NCBI RefSeq assembly: GCF_016786325.1
Contig: NZ_JADWYU010000102.1
Location: 76,643 to 116,448, forward strand
Reading direction: 5' to 3'
Length of the DNA: 39,806 nucleotides
Source: Frankia nepalensis
GTDB taxonomy: Bacteria; Actinomycetota; Actinomycetes; Frankiales; Frankiaceae
Below are positions 1 through 7,538 of the stretch, in pieces. Each line of letters starts with the position of its first letter. Position 1 is the first letter of the stretch. Under the pieces are notes generated by a model. That model saw nothing but the letters and a program-made list of their open reading frames with translations, did not search any database and was not told where the DNA came from. Both the position numbers and the translations under genes were made by a program.

Positions 1-1
1 C

Positions 2-448
2 GGGGGCGGGGGCGCGGGGGGGGCGGGCGCGGGGCCGGCGACGGAACCCGTGACCGGTGTGGACCGGGCCCGGCAGCGCGCGGTCGTCGAGGCGTTCTTC
101 GCCGCCGCCCGCGGCGGCGACTTCGAAGGGCTGCTCGCCGTCCTCGACCCCGACGTCGTGCTGCGCGCCGACATCGGCACTCTCGCGACACCGGCGGGCG
201 TGGCCGCGGCCGCCGGCGTGCGCCGTGGCGCCCACCAGGTCGCGAGAAACGCGCTCATGTTCGCCAACCCGGCCTCCGTGCTCCATCCGGCGCTGGTCAA
301 CGGCACCACCGGGGTCGTCGTCACCGTCGACGGCCGACCGGCGGCCGTCATGGCGTTCACGGTCACCGGCGGCCGGATCACCGAGATCGACGCGTGGTCC
401 GGCCAGGACCGGCTGCGCCACCTGGACCTGCCCGTCCTCGGCGACTGA
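2..448 (+). CDS. C-terminal part of an ECF41-type (SigJ-like) sigma factor, 5' end outside the window
   Basis: The frame is open from the window edge with no stop, so the GTG at 50 is probably internal and the gene starts upstream. The visible 132 residues from that GTG form a SnoaL/NTF2-like fold. The stretch VEAFFAAARGGDFEGLLAVL, then DPDVVLRAD, PALVNGTTGVVV and VMAFTVTGGRITEID, is the pattern of the C-terminal extension of ECF41 sigma factors, which tunes sigma activity and replaces an anti-sigma factor. Sigma regions 2 and 4 are not in the window. The residues before 50 are Gly/Ala-rich and look like a linker. A free-standing SnoaL-like protein starting at 50 is the alternative. Confidence 0.68.
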   Translation, partial: GGGGAGGAGAGPATEPVTGVDRARQRAVVEAFFAAARGGDFEGLLAVLDPDVVLRADIGTLATPAGVAAAAGVRRGAHQVARNALMFANPASVLHPALVNGTTGVVVTVDGRPAAVMAFTVTGGRITEIDAWSGQDRLRHLDLPVLGD

Positions 449-464
449 GCGGCCCGGGTGCCGG

Positions 465-528
465 TCGGCCGGTCAGACCGGCCGAGTCGTGTGTCGAGCT
501 ACTCGGCCGGTCCGAGTTCCCGGACCGG
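465..528. terminator. two hairpins between convergent genes
   Basis: TCGGCCGGTC (465-474) pairs with GACCGGCCGA (476-485), and CCGGTCCG (507-514) pairs with CGGACCGG (521-528) around a 6-nt loop. They lie between the convergent sigma-factor tail and the TetR gene. There is no T-run, as is usual in high-GC actinobacteria, so a bidirectional terminator is inferred from position and stem strength. Confidence 0.45.
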
Positions 529-626
529 TATTCGTGGTCGTCACTGGCGGTGGTGCCGCTGGTTCGGTGGCGCCGCGCGCGGAAGCGGCCCGGGTTCGAT
601 CGCCGCCCTGGTCTCGGGCGCGTGGC

Positions 627-1265
627 TCAGCCGGCGGCGGTCGTCGGCGTGCCGTACCTGGCGGTCATGGTCAGTACGGCCTCGTCGACGACCCGCGCCA
701 TCGACGCCTCGTCGGGTGCCCAGCGCGGGAGCAGCATCCGGGGCCAGAAGACATGGTTGGAGATCATCCCGAGGAACTGGGTGGTGGCCAGTTCCGTGTC
801 CTCCAGCGTGGCCGTGCCTGCCGCGTGCTCGGCGTCCAGGTAGCGGCGGACCGAGTCGAAGTAGGGCATCTTGCCGCGGCTGAAGTGGGTTTCGCCCAGC
901 TCGGGGAACCGGGGCAGTTCGGCGATGACGATCCGGAAGAGGGCCGCCATCCCGGGGCGGGTGAGCAGGGCGACATAGCGACGGCCGATCGTCGTCAGGC
1001 CCTGGCGCAGGTCGCCGGTCGGCGGATGCAGCTCGCTTTCGTCCTCGACCTTCCAGGACTCGGTCACGATCGCGTCGAACAGCGCCGCCTTGGTCGGGAA
1101 CTGCTTGAACAGCGTCGCCTTCGACACCCCGGCCGCCTCGGCGATCTTGGCCAGCGAGGTGCCGTCATACCCGGAGTCGAGGAACAGCCGGGTGGCGGCC
1201 TCGGTGATGGCCGCCCGTTTCTGCTCGGCGACGCGCCGGTGGTAGGCCGAGGGCTCCGTGGGCAT
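627..1265 (-). CDS. TetR/AcrR family transcriptional regulator
   Basis: A 212-residue protein with an N-terminal TetR helix-turn-helix at about residues 36-60 (TSLAKIAEAAGVSKATLF, then KQFPTKAALFDAIV). A helical ligand-binding domain follows, containing FLGMISNHVFWPRML near the C-terminus. The ATG at 1265 is chosen because an upstream extension would run through the palindromic operators. It is divergent from the SDR gene at 1373, and the shared 107-bp intergenic region holds two matching inverted repeats, so it probably represses itself and the SDR gene. The ligand is unknown; local regulation of the dehydrogenase is inference. Confidence 0.92.
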   Translation of the reverse strand: MPTEPSAYHRRVAEQKRAAITEAATRLFLDSGYDGTSLAKIAEAAGVSKATLFKQFPTKAALFDAIVTESWKVEDESELHPPTGDLRQGLTTIGRRYVALLTRPGMAALFRIVIAELPRFPELGETHFSRGKMPYFDSVRRYLDAEHAAGTATLEDTELATTQFLGMISNHVFWPRMLLPRWAPDEASMARVVDEAVLTMTARYGTPTTAAG

Positions 1266-1285
1266 GACGGCAGCATATGCGAGGC

Positions 1286-1344
1286 GAGTCACTTGACTCA
1301 CCATCCGTCGGACACCTAGCGTGCGATGGCGAGTCAACCGACTC
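1286..1344. promoter_or_regulatory. paired TetR operators and SDR promoter
   Basis: GAGTCACTTGACTC (1286-1299) and GAGTCAACCGACTC (1331-1344) are two palindromes 45 bp apart, each preceded by C and followed by ACC. The first contains TTGACT (1293-1298), a good -35 for the SDR gene; TAGCGT (1317-1322) lies 18 nt downstream as a -10. The second palindrome then falls just after the expected transcription start. The layout fits a repressor covering both promoter and start. The likely binder is the adjacent TetR protein (inference). Confidence 0.6.
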
Positions 1345-1372
1345 ACCACGTGCTCGCGGAAGGAACCACGTC

Positions 1373-2158
1373 ATGGGACGCTTCGACGGCCAGACCGTCC
1401 TCGTCACCGGGGGCACCGGAGGGCAGGGCGCCAGCCACGTCCGGGCCTACCACGAGGAGGGAGCGAACGTCGTCATCGCCGACATCGCGCAAGGACCCGG
1501 CCGCGCACTCGCCACGGAGCTCGGCGGGCGGGCCCTGTTCGTCCGCCTGGACGTCACCGACGAGCAGGCCTGGGCGGGCGCGGTCGCCGAGACCGAGCGG
1601 CGCTTCGGCCCGATCGCGGTGCTGGTCAACAACGCCGGCGCGCAGAACCCCGCCGTGCCGATCGAGGGCACCGAGCGCCGGGTCTGGGACCGGATCCTCG
1701 GCATCAACCTCACCGGCACGTTCCTGGGAATCAAGGCCGTGGCGCCGTCGATGCGCCGCAACGGCGGCGGGGTGATCGTCAACATCGCGTCCACGATGGG
1801 GCACGGCGGCACGCCGCTCTACGCGCCCTACGTCGCCAGCAAGTGGGCGGTGCGGGGCCTGACCAGGACCGCCGCGCTGGAACTCGGCCGCGACGGTATC
1901 CGGGTCAACGCGATCCACCCGGGCGTCATCTCCACGCCGCTGATCAACGAACCGACCGTCCCGGGCCAGGCACCCATCGCGGACTTCTACTCGCCCGATC
2001 CCTACGCCATCCCCCGGCTCGGCGACCCGGCCGACATCACGCGTCTTCTCCTCTTCGTCACCTCGGCGGACGCGTCCTTCGCCACGGGCTCGGAGTTCGT
2101 CGTGGACGGCGGGCTCCTCCTCGGCCCCGCCCTGCGGCCCGACGCCCAGGCCGCCTGA
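1373..2158 (+). CDS. short-chain dehydrogenase/reductase (classical SDR)
   Basis: A 261-residue NAD(P)-dependent oxidoreductase of classical SDR length. The Rossmann cofactor loop is TGGTGGQG at 12-19, a variant of TGxxxGxG. NNAG is at 86-89, the catalytic Ser at 140 (IAST), and the YxxxK motif is Tyr153/Lys157 (YVASK). The C-terminus carries the usual GSEFVVDGG. The ATG at 1373 follows an AGGA at 1361-1364. It resembles 3-alpha/20-beta-hydroxysteroid and 3-oxoacyl dehydrogenases, but the substrate cannot be read from sequence. It is divergent from, and probably controlled by, the TetR gene. Confidence 0.93.
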   Translation: MGRFDGQTVLVTGGTGGQGASHVRAYHEEGANVVIADIAQGPGRALATELGGRALFVRLDVTDEQAWAGAVAETERRFGPIAVLVNNAGAQNPAVPIEGTERRVWDRILGINLTGTFLGIKAVAPSMRRNGGGVIVNIASTMGHGGTPLYAPYVASKWAVRGLTRTAALELGRDGIRVNAIHPGVISTPLINEPTVPGQAPIADFYSPDPYAIPRLGDPADITRLLLFVTSADASFATGSEFVVDGGLLLGPALRPDAQAA

Positions 2159-2200
2159 CCCAGGTCGGCCCGGCTTCGCGCGGGTCGCGGTGATGGCGAA

Positions 2201-2222
2201 GCCGGCCGTGATCCTGGCCGGC
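2201..2222 (+). terminator. hairpin after the SDR gene
   Basis: GCCGGCC (2201-2207) pairs with GGCCGGC (2216-2222) over an 8-nt loop, 43 nt after the SDR stop. There is no T-tract. It may be a terminator of the rho-independent-like type common in actinobacteria. Confidence 0.35.
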
Positions 2223-2436
2223 CCGCGCCGGCCAGACCGAGCGTCCCGCCGCCCTGCGCCTCGGCGGGTGGTCGGGCCGCCGGCACTGGCGCGCCTGGAC
2301 CGTCGGCCGCCCTGGCCGCCGCGGCGTGGACAGCGCGGACCGACCTTCTGTAGCGTCCCAAACACTGAAGGGAGTGGCTGTCGGCTCGGCTGTCGCGGCT
2401 GGCGACGACTCCGCGTGGCCCGATGAAGGAGGAACG

Positions 2437-2904
2437 ATGACCCGCCGGCCTCCGGTACCTCCGTTCACCAGGGACAGCGCGATCGAGAAGGTGCGGCTCG
2501 CGGAGGACGCGTGGAACACCCGGGACCCCGGGAAGGTCGCGCTCGGCTACACCGTCGACAGCCGGTGGCGTAACCGGGCCGAGTTCGTCCACGGCCGCGA
2601 CGAGATCGTCGCGTTCCTCACCCGGAAATGGGCCCGGGAGCTCGACTACCGGCTCATCAAGGAGCTGTGGGCCTTCGACGGCGACCGCGTCGCCGTCCGC
2701 TTCGCCTACGAGTGGCACGACGACTCGGGCACCTGGTACCGCTCCTACGGCAACGAGAACTGGGAGTTCGACGGCGACGGGTTGATGCGCGTGCGCCATG
2801 CCAGCATCAACGACCTCCCGATCCGCCCGCAGGACCGCGCCTACCACTGGCCGCCCGGCCGCCGCCCCGACGACCATCCCAGCCTCGGCGACCTGGGCTT
2901 CTGA
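2437..2904 (+). CDS. DUF1348 family protein (NTF2-like fold)
   Basis: A 155-residue cytosolic protein matching the DUF1348 family over its full length. Conserved stretches include [63 protein letters not shown] and HASINDLPI. The start is fixed by a strong AAGGAGGA (2426-2433) three bases before the ATG. The family has a nuclear-transport-factor-2-like barrel and no firmly assigned reaction. It stands alone between the SDR gene and the secreted-protein gene. Confidence 0.92.
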   Translation: MTRRPPVPPFTRDSAIEKVRLAEDAWNTRDPGKVALGYTVDSRWRNRAEFVHGRDEIVAFLTRKWARELDYRLIKELWAFDGDRVAVRFAYEWHDDSGTWYRSYGNENWEFDGDGLMRVRHASINDLPIRPQDRAYHWPPGRRPDDHPSLGDLGF

Positions 2905-2976
2905 CCGGGTCGGGGCAGGCCGGAGGCGCGGCGCCCTCCGCGCGCCGGCCCGCCTCCGGCCCGAGCCGGCGCCGGG

Positions 2977-3480
2977 TCAGCGCACGGAGACCTTCGCCCC
3001 CTGCCAGCCCAGGGCTGCGCTCGGCGTCGCCAGCGGCTTCGACCCCTTGCGGAACGTGACCGTCACCGTGTTCCCCGCCGCGGTCGAGCCCTTGGCCCCC
3101 ACGACAACCCGCACGGTGCCGAGGTTTGCGGGCCGGTTCGCGTTCGCCGCCGCCAGCGCGGTGATATCCAGCGTCGTCCCGACCGGCACCGTCACCGTCA
3201 TGTGGGTCACCCTGCCTCCGGTCAGCGGGTAGACACCGACGACGGCGCCCGTCGTGACGTTGCGGACCAGCACGGCCCGCGCCCCCGCCGGCACCGACGC
3301 CGCCGCGATCGCGATGTCCACCCGCACCTGCTGACGAGCCGGGCTCGACTGCGCGACGACGGCCGGCTTGTGCGCCGTCGACCCGACGGCGGCGCTGGCG
3401 GGCAGCGCCGCCGCGCCGACGACCGTCGCTCCCGCCACCACGACGGAAACCGAACGGAGCACATTCTTGGAAACACCCAC
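2977..3480 (-). CDS. small secreted protein of unknown function
   Basis: A 167-residue protein with a Sec-type signal peptide: Lys/Arg near the start (SKNVLRS), a hydrophobic core (VSVVVAGATVVGAAAL) and a likely cleavage after PASAA at about residue 31. The mature part is rich in Val, Thr and Ala with an all-beta look and no cysteines. It starts with GTG at 3480 behind AGGAG in the leader. I do not recognise the family. It is downstream of a long untranslated stretch that may carry a leader structure. An exported surface or matrix protein is a guess. Confidence 0.7.
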   Translation of the reverse strand: MGVSKNVLRSVSVVVAGATVVGAAALPASAAVGSTAHKPAVVAQSSPARQQVRVDIAIAAASVPAGARAVLVRNVTTGAVVGVYPLTGGRVTHMTVTVPVGTTLDITALAAANANRPANLGTVRVVVGAKGSTAAGNTVTVTFRKGSKPLATPSAALGWQGAKVSVR

Positions 3481-3602
3481 GGGACTTCTCCTAGGTCTAC
3501 GGACGGAAAAACAAAGCCCGGTTCTTCGGACTCCTTTCCGCGGCCGGCCCGGGAGGTTCCGCTGACCTGTTTTCCCAGCTCAGCCGCGTAGTCGTCACGC
3601 TA
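3481..3602 (-). promoter_or_regulatory. possible promoter and structured leader of the secreted-protein gene
   Basis: Reading the minus strand, TAGCGT (3602-3597) could be a -10, giving a leader of roughly 110 nt before the GTG at 3480. The leader contains a hairpin at 3584-3561: GCTGA pairs with TCAGC, with inner CTG/CAG and a GGAAAA loop. A purine-rich segment and the AGGAG ribosome site follow. A cis-acting RNA is possible, but I could not match it to a known riboswitch class. Confidence 0.3.
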
Positions 3603-3986
3603 GTTCCGTCCCCTGTGCCAAACCCGTGGTAATCCTGTGCACGCATGAGGGGAACCTGTGAATGACATGTGCCGTACGCGTTCGAACCATCCCGCAGCGC
3701 CCGGGCGGCGCAAGATGATGGAACAAGGCTGAGGCAACGCGACCGCCGGGACGTGCCTAGGATCAGGAGCCGGCCAGGACAGCGCCGTCAGCCAGCGCCC
3801 GGGCCGAAGCGGGGCGCAAGGACGGCTGTACCCGCCACCCGCCGTACGTGGTTAGGACAGCGAAGCCAGCGCTCTGGGCTCCACTGGACGTCTCTTCGGC
3901 GTCCGGCGGTCGGGCCTCCCTTGACCAGGCCCGCCGGCAGCAAGTAGCACCGGGTCGAAGATCACGGCTGAGCGCTGCCCATGCTG
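3603..3986. other. intergenic stretch without a recognisable gene
   Basis: About 380 bp between the leader of the secreted-protein gene and the 3' end of the kinase-like gene. Short open frames exist, but none shows family features, a convincing ribosome site or consistent codon bias. I see no RNA gene in it. Confidence 0.5.
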
Positions 3987-4841
3987 TCAGGCAGAGAGCG
4001 CCGCAAGCCGGCGAAAGTCGGCGGCCGCGGGCCGACCCGTGGGGTCGGGGTTCATCCCAGCGGTAAGTAGGTCAGCGAGTTCTGGCCATCCGGCCAGGTC
4101 CCCGCGGACATCGCCGGTCGGGCCGCCAGCGAGGACACGGTGGAGATCGGCTACGGACGCGGTGGCGCGGTCGAGGCCGACGGCCGCGTAGTCCACGGGA
4201 AGACGGTCGGCCGCGAGGTAGAAGAGGACCGCGCTGAGCGTGTACACCTCGGCGGCCTCGGTGAGCGGCACGCCGGCGTCAGCCGGCGTGACGGCGAGGG
4301 TCGCCGCGAGCTCCGGCGCGGCGAAGTGCGCCATTCCGCCCCGGTATGGACAGGGCGGCGTGCGCAGGTCACCGGCAGGAGGGTGCGCGATCCCGAAGTC
4401 GATCAGCTGGGCGGCGCCGAGACCCTCGTGATGGGCGTGGCGGGGCTGCAGATCGCCGTGACGCCAGCCGACGGCGTGCAGGTCGGCGACCGCCGCCGCG
4501 AGCTCGCTGGCCGCGGCCAGCGCCCGAGGGCGGGCAGCGGGGTCCGCGCGCCCAGCGGCGAACAGCTCGCTGGTCGTCGGCCCGGTCAACCATCGCAGCG
4601 CAAGCCATCCCTCGCCGGCGGCCAGCAGATAGCCCGGGTAGAGCTCGGCCAGTGCGGTCAGTACCGCGGCCTCCCGGCCGGCCGCCGGTCCGGTCTTGAG
4701 GGCGAGCTGTCCGTGGGTGTGCTCGACGTGGTAGACCGCCGCGCCGCGTCGGCGGTCGGTGACCGGTGCCGCCGACCGGATGCCGCATCCGAGGGCGGCC
4801 TCGAGTGCGCGCAGGGTTTCCTCCACGCCCTCAGGATGCAC
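3987..4841 (-). CDS. protein kinase-like (Ser/Thr kinase or aminoglycoside-phosphotransferase fold) protein
   Basis: A 284-residue protein with most of a kinase core: LALKTG with the ATP-binding Lys at 49, the catalytic-loop equivalent HGDLQPRH with Asp130, IDFG with the metal-binding Asp at 148, and FAAPEL (APE-like) at 174-179. The loop Asn is replaced by His137. The N-lobe is short and has no clear glycine-rich loop. The GTG start lies 9 nt after the DUF6875-like gene, so it is the third gene of a compact operon. The substrate is unknown. It could phosphorylate the small protein encoded first in the operon or a small molecule; both are inference. Confidence 0.8.
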   Translation of the reverse strand: MHPEGVEETLRALEAALGCGIRSAAPVTDRRRGAAVYHVEHTHGQLALKTGPAAGREAAVLTALAELYPGYLLAAGEGWLALRWLTGPTTSELFAAGRADPAARPRALAAASELAAAVADLHAVGWRHGDLQPRHAHHEGLGAAQLIDFGIAHPPAGDLRTPPCPYRGGMAHFAAPELAATLAVTPADAGVPLTEAAEVYTLSAVLFYLAADRLPVDYAAVGLDRATASVADLHRVLAGGPTGDVRGDLAGWPELADLLTAGMNPDPTGRPAAADFRRLAALSA

Positions 4842-4850
4842 CGCGCATGG

Positions 4851-5498
4851 TCAGCCTCTGGCGGCGCGGAGTTGGCGTGTCGCCCAAGCCGTCAGCTGGG
4901 GCCAGGCGTCAAGGGTGGCTGCCGCGGTCACCGGGGTGCCGCCAAGGCCCGGCACCTGGTCGAAGACCGGCAAGCCGTCGTCGTGAGCCGCGGCGAGTTG
5001 CTCGGCGATCCCCGGGGTGGTGTCGGCCACCAGTCGAGGATCACGGGTCGCCATCGCCGGGCGTACCGAGAAGAAGGCCGCCGGCGGTGAAGGAATTGCC
5101 CGGCCGAACCGGTCGGTGGAGTCCTCTCCCGGCCAGAATTTTCCGATCATGAGGCCGGTTGAGGCGAAAAGCGCTTTGATGATCCAGTGTGGCCAGGCCA
5201 GCAGGTCGACCCACAGGGTGGGCGGGGCGTCGCCGAGCACGGCGATGTTCTCGCAGACCAGCCGGCCCGCGCTGGCGCGTGCGGTGCGTACGCGTTCGGC
5301 CGCCTCCAGGACCAGGCCAGACAGCGCCGGGACGATCTGGTCATCGACGGGCGGGGCCGCGAGGTAGCAGCGCCACACCAGCGTCTCGGCGGCGCGGGCC
5401 GGTGCCAGAAACGGGCAGTGGACGGCGACCGTGTCGAGATAGCCGGACAGGTCCAGCTCGGTGACGCGCGGGTCATGGGGAGCAAGTGGATGCAACAT
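4851..5498 (-). CDS. DUF6875-like protein
   Basis: A 215-residue protein with CPF at 28-30, a central GLMIGKFWPG (115-124) and then IPSPPAAFFSVRPAMATRD. That order (CPF ... GLMIGxFxPG ... SPxP ... R.M...D) is the pattern I associate with DUF6875; the assignment is from memory. The reaction is unknown. The start is the ATG at 5498 because GGAGG (5510-5506) lies 7 nt upstream; an earlier ATG overlaps that ribosome site. It is the middle gene of the operon, separated from the first gene by a strong hairpin and from the kinase-like gene by 9 nt. Confidence 0.7.
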   Translation of the reverse strand: MLHPLAPHDPRVTELDLSGYLDTVAVHCPFLAPARAAETLVWRCYLAAPPVDDQIVPALSGLVLEAAERVRTARASAGRLVCENIAVLGDAPPTLWVDLLAWPHWIIKALFASTGLMIGKFWPGEDSTDRFGRAIPSPPAAFFSVRPAMATRDPRLVADTTPGIAEQLAAAHDDGLPVFDQVPGLGGTPVTAAATLDAWPQLTAWATRQLRAARG

Positions 5499-5516
5499 CA
5501 GCGAACCTCCCTGCAT

Positions 5517-5563
5517 CCTCGGTGGCCGCCCCCAGAGGGGGTCGCTGGGAACCGCCACCGAGG
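5517..5563 (-). promoter_or_regulatory. attenuator-like stem-loop inside the operon
   Basis: CCTCGGTGGC (5517-5526) pairs perfectly with GCCACCGAGG (5554-5563), and a second stem CCCCC (5529-5533)/GGGGG (5537-5541) sits inside. It starts 11 nt after the stop of the 140-residue gene and ends just before the GGAGG of the DUF6875-like gene, with no T-run. It is therefore placed to stop part of transcription or stabilise the upstream message, so the first gene would be expressed more than the next two (inference). Confidence 0.5.
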
Positions 5564-5574
5564 GCCGTGGTGTT

Positions 5575-5997
5575 TCAGCAGCCGGCGCGCGTGTCCGCCG
5601 GAGGTCGGGGCGCGGGCAGGCCGGGCTTGCAGTCCCAGGAGGCGATGACCTGCCCGGCGGCCCGGTAGGCGTCGCGGGCGTCGACGTCGAGGACGCCCGC
5701 GGCGTCGGTGAACCACACGTCGGGCAGCGGGCCGTACGCCTCCTCGTAGGCGCCGACCCATTCGACCAGACCGGTGCCGACCGCGGGAAGGTGCTCGACC
5801 GGCCCTCCCGCGTATTCGGCGGCCAGGGCGGTGTAGCCGGCCGGGTCCTCCTTGAGGAGACGGTGCCAGGCCGCGTCCATGTAGCCGGAGAACATCGGGG
5901 TCTCCTCGCCGCCCGCGGCCCTGGCGGCCGCCACCGCGAAGTACCGGCCAAGCTCAACGAGGGGATCAGCGGACTGGGTGGACTGAATGGTGGCCAT
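5575..5997 (-). CDS. 140-residue protein with Cys-containing C-terminal tail; possible modified-peptide precursor
   Basis: A helical protein with MDAAWHRLLKEDPAGYTAL (from about 40), VEHLPAVGTG, and YEEAYGPLPDVWF at about 84-96. This pattern (D..WH...DP..Y ... H.P ... Y....G.LP.VWF) recalls small bacterial 'glycine-rich domain-containing' proteins. The tail after ASWD is CKPGLPAPRPPADTRAGC, Pro/Arg-rich with Cys123 and the last residue Cys140. The ATG at 5997 follows GGGAG. It is first in an operon with DUF6875-like and kinase-like genes and is followed by an attenuator-like hairpin. That arrangement resembles a RiPP precursor and its enzymes, but no known RiPP class is matched. Confidence 0.72.
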   Translation of the reverse strand: MATIQSTQSADPLVELGRYFAVAAARAAGGEETPMFSGYMDAAWHRLLKEDPAGYTALAAEYAGGPVEHLPAVGTGLVEWVGAYEEAYGPLPDVWFTDAAGVLDVDARDAYRAAGQVIASWDCKPGLPAPRPPADTRAGC

Positions 5998-6086
5998 CAA
6001 GGCTCCCTTTTCCGGGGACGCGGCGCGTCCAGATGCCTCCATCCCACCGGCCTCCACCCACCCGGAACAGCCTTCGAGCACCATCA

Positions 6087-6117
6087 GCACAGGTCTGTGC
6101 GGATCACGCAAATCCGC
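6087..6117. promoter_or_regulatory. two inverted repeats in the divergent XRE/operon promoter region
   Basis: GCACAG (6087-6092) and CTGTGC (6095-6100) form a 14-bp palindrome. Overlapping it, GCGGAT (6099-6104) and ATCCGC (6112-6117) form a second inverted repeat with a 7-nt spacer. They lie between the divergent starts at 5997 and 6185. They are plausible operators for the XRE regulator; no binding data can be read from sequence. Confidence 0.4.
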
Positions 6118-6184
6118 TAGGTCCACCCCTACCGATCGGCTACCCTCCGCACATCAGAAGATCACAATTGGTACGGGTACGGAC

Positions 6185-7465
6185 GTGTTGCCTCACGACA
6201 CCGTGCAGGACCCCGGTGCCGTCGTGCGCCGCGCCCGCAAGGCGCGCGGCCTGACCCAGGGCCAGCTTGGCGACCTGGTCGGCTGCGCAGCGTCCACGGT
6301 GTCACGCTGGGAGACCGGGGTCATCCGCCTCGACCTGGAGACCCGGCGCCGCCTCGCCGACCTGCTCGCGATCCCGCTCCAGCACCTGGGCCTCGACGCG
6401 AGCTCCCCGACTGCCAGGTCGATCACCGCTAGGGTTGGCGGGATCATCCCCGGGTCGAGGGAGGACCACCAGGTGCTGCTGCGCCGCCACCTGCTCGCCG
6501 CCGTACCCGCCGGCTTCCTGGGAGCATCAGCCGGCCTGCCGGCCCACAGTCTGACCGACCAGATCACGATCAGCCTGGAGCAGGCGCTGCTCATCCCGCC
6601 TGGCGACCTGCGGCCCGTCCCGCTGCCGGTCCTGCGCCGCATGCTCGCAGACGCGCAGTCCGACTTCGCCGCCGCCGCCTATCAACGCCTCGGCGAACGG
6701 CTACCCAAACTCCTCGCCCTCGCGCAGACCACGGCCGCCACCGAGCCGCCCCCAGCTGGGGCCCTCTACGCAGACGCCGCAGCGCTCGCCGCGCACCTCG
6801 GTATCAAGACCGGAGTGGACCATCTCGCCTGGGTCGCGGCCGACCGGGCCGTCACCGCCGCCCGGCCGTCCGGCGACCCTGTCGCGCTGGCCGAGGCGAC
6901 CCGGATGCTGGTCATCCTCGCCCGCCGTGCCGGCCGCCGCGACCGTGCCCTCACCCTCGCCGTCGACGCCGCCGACGCCCTGTCGCCACATCTGGTGGCC
7001 GACCCTCGGGCCGGCCGGCTGCATGCCCGGCTGCTGTGCACCGCCGGCTACACTGCGGCTGGCGCCGGCGATCGGGACGCCGCGGGGGTGCTGCTTGGCG
7101 AGGCCGCCGCCCGCGCGGAAGCCGGCACGCCGGAGGCGACACAGATCGCGCTCTACCAGGTCTCGGCCGCGCTCGCGCTCGGCGACGCCGGCCATGCCCT
7201 CACCCACGCCCGCGGCGTCACCCCCGCGGCGGGCCTCACGCCGGAACGCGCCGGCCGCTACTGGGTCGACGTCGCCCTGGCTCTCGCCCAGCTGCGCCAA
7301 CCGGCCAACGCCTGGGAGGCGCTGCGCCGGGCCGAAGCCGCCGCCCCCGAGGAGGTTCGCGCTCGGCCCGTGGTCCGCGACCTCGCCAGTGACCTGCTGG
7401 CCGCCCCCGGTGCCCGCCCAGCCGGGCTGCGGGCCTTCGCCACCCGGGTCGGCATCACCAGCTGA
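6185..7465 (+). CDS. XRE family regulator with a TPR-like helical C-terminus
   Basis: A 426-residue cytosolic regulator. An HTH_XRE domain is at about residues 12-66 (VRRARKARGLTQGQLGDLV, STVSRWETG, LADLLAIPLQHLGL). It is followed by about 350 residues of Ala/Leu/Arg-rich helices with TPR character, typical of actinobacterial XRE regulators. The start is uncertain: GTG at 6185, TTG at 6188 and GTG at 6203 are in frame and none has a good ribosome site, so a leaderless mRNA is possible. It is divergent from the three-gene operon at 3987-5997, with inverted repeats between. Control of that operon is the simplest reading (inference). Confidence 0.85.
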   Translation: MLPHDTVQDPGAVVRRARKARGLTQGQLGDLVGCAASTVSRWETGVIRLDLETRRRLADLLAIPLQHLGLDASSPTARSITARVGGIIPGSREDHQVLLRRHLLAAVPAGFLGASAGLPAHSLTDQITISLEQALLIPPGDLRPVPLPVLRRMLADAQSDFAAAAYQRLGERLPKLLALAQTTAATEPPPAGALYADAAALAAHLGIKTGVDHLAWVAADRAVTAARPSGDPVALAEATRMLVILARRAGRRDRALTLAVDAADALSPHLVADPRAGRLHARLLCTAGYTAAGAGDRDAAGVLLGEAAARAEAGTPEATQIALYQVSAALALGDAGHALTHARGVTPAAGLTPERAGRYWVDVALALAQLRQPANAWEALRRAEAAAPEEVRARPVVRDLASDLLAAPGARPAGLRAFATRVGITS

Positions 7466-7538
7466 GACGCCTGACCGGGCGCGGAAGCGCCGATCAGGTG
7501 CCTCGTCTAGAGGCTGGACGATCCCGTTCCGACGTTCT

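Noticed and set aside
3481-3602. c-di-AMP (ydaO-type) riboswitch in front of the secreted-protein gene
   Set aside because: A hairpin and a few purine-rich blocks are suggestive, but the conserved GGGGUGAAUC-type and 3' core segments are absent; recorded only as an unclassified leader.
3669-3947. Short plus-strand frame of 92 codons
   Set aside because: Arg/Pro-rich composition typical of a shadow frame in GC-rich DNA, with no ribosome site or family feature.
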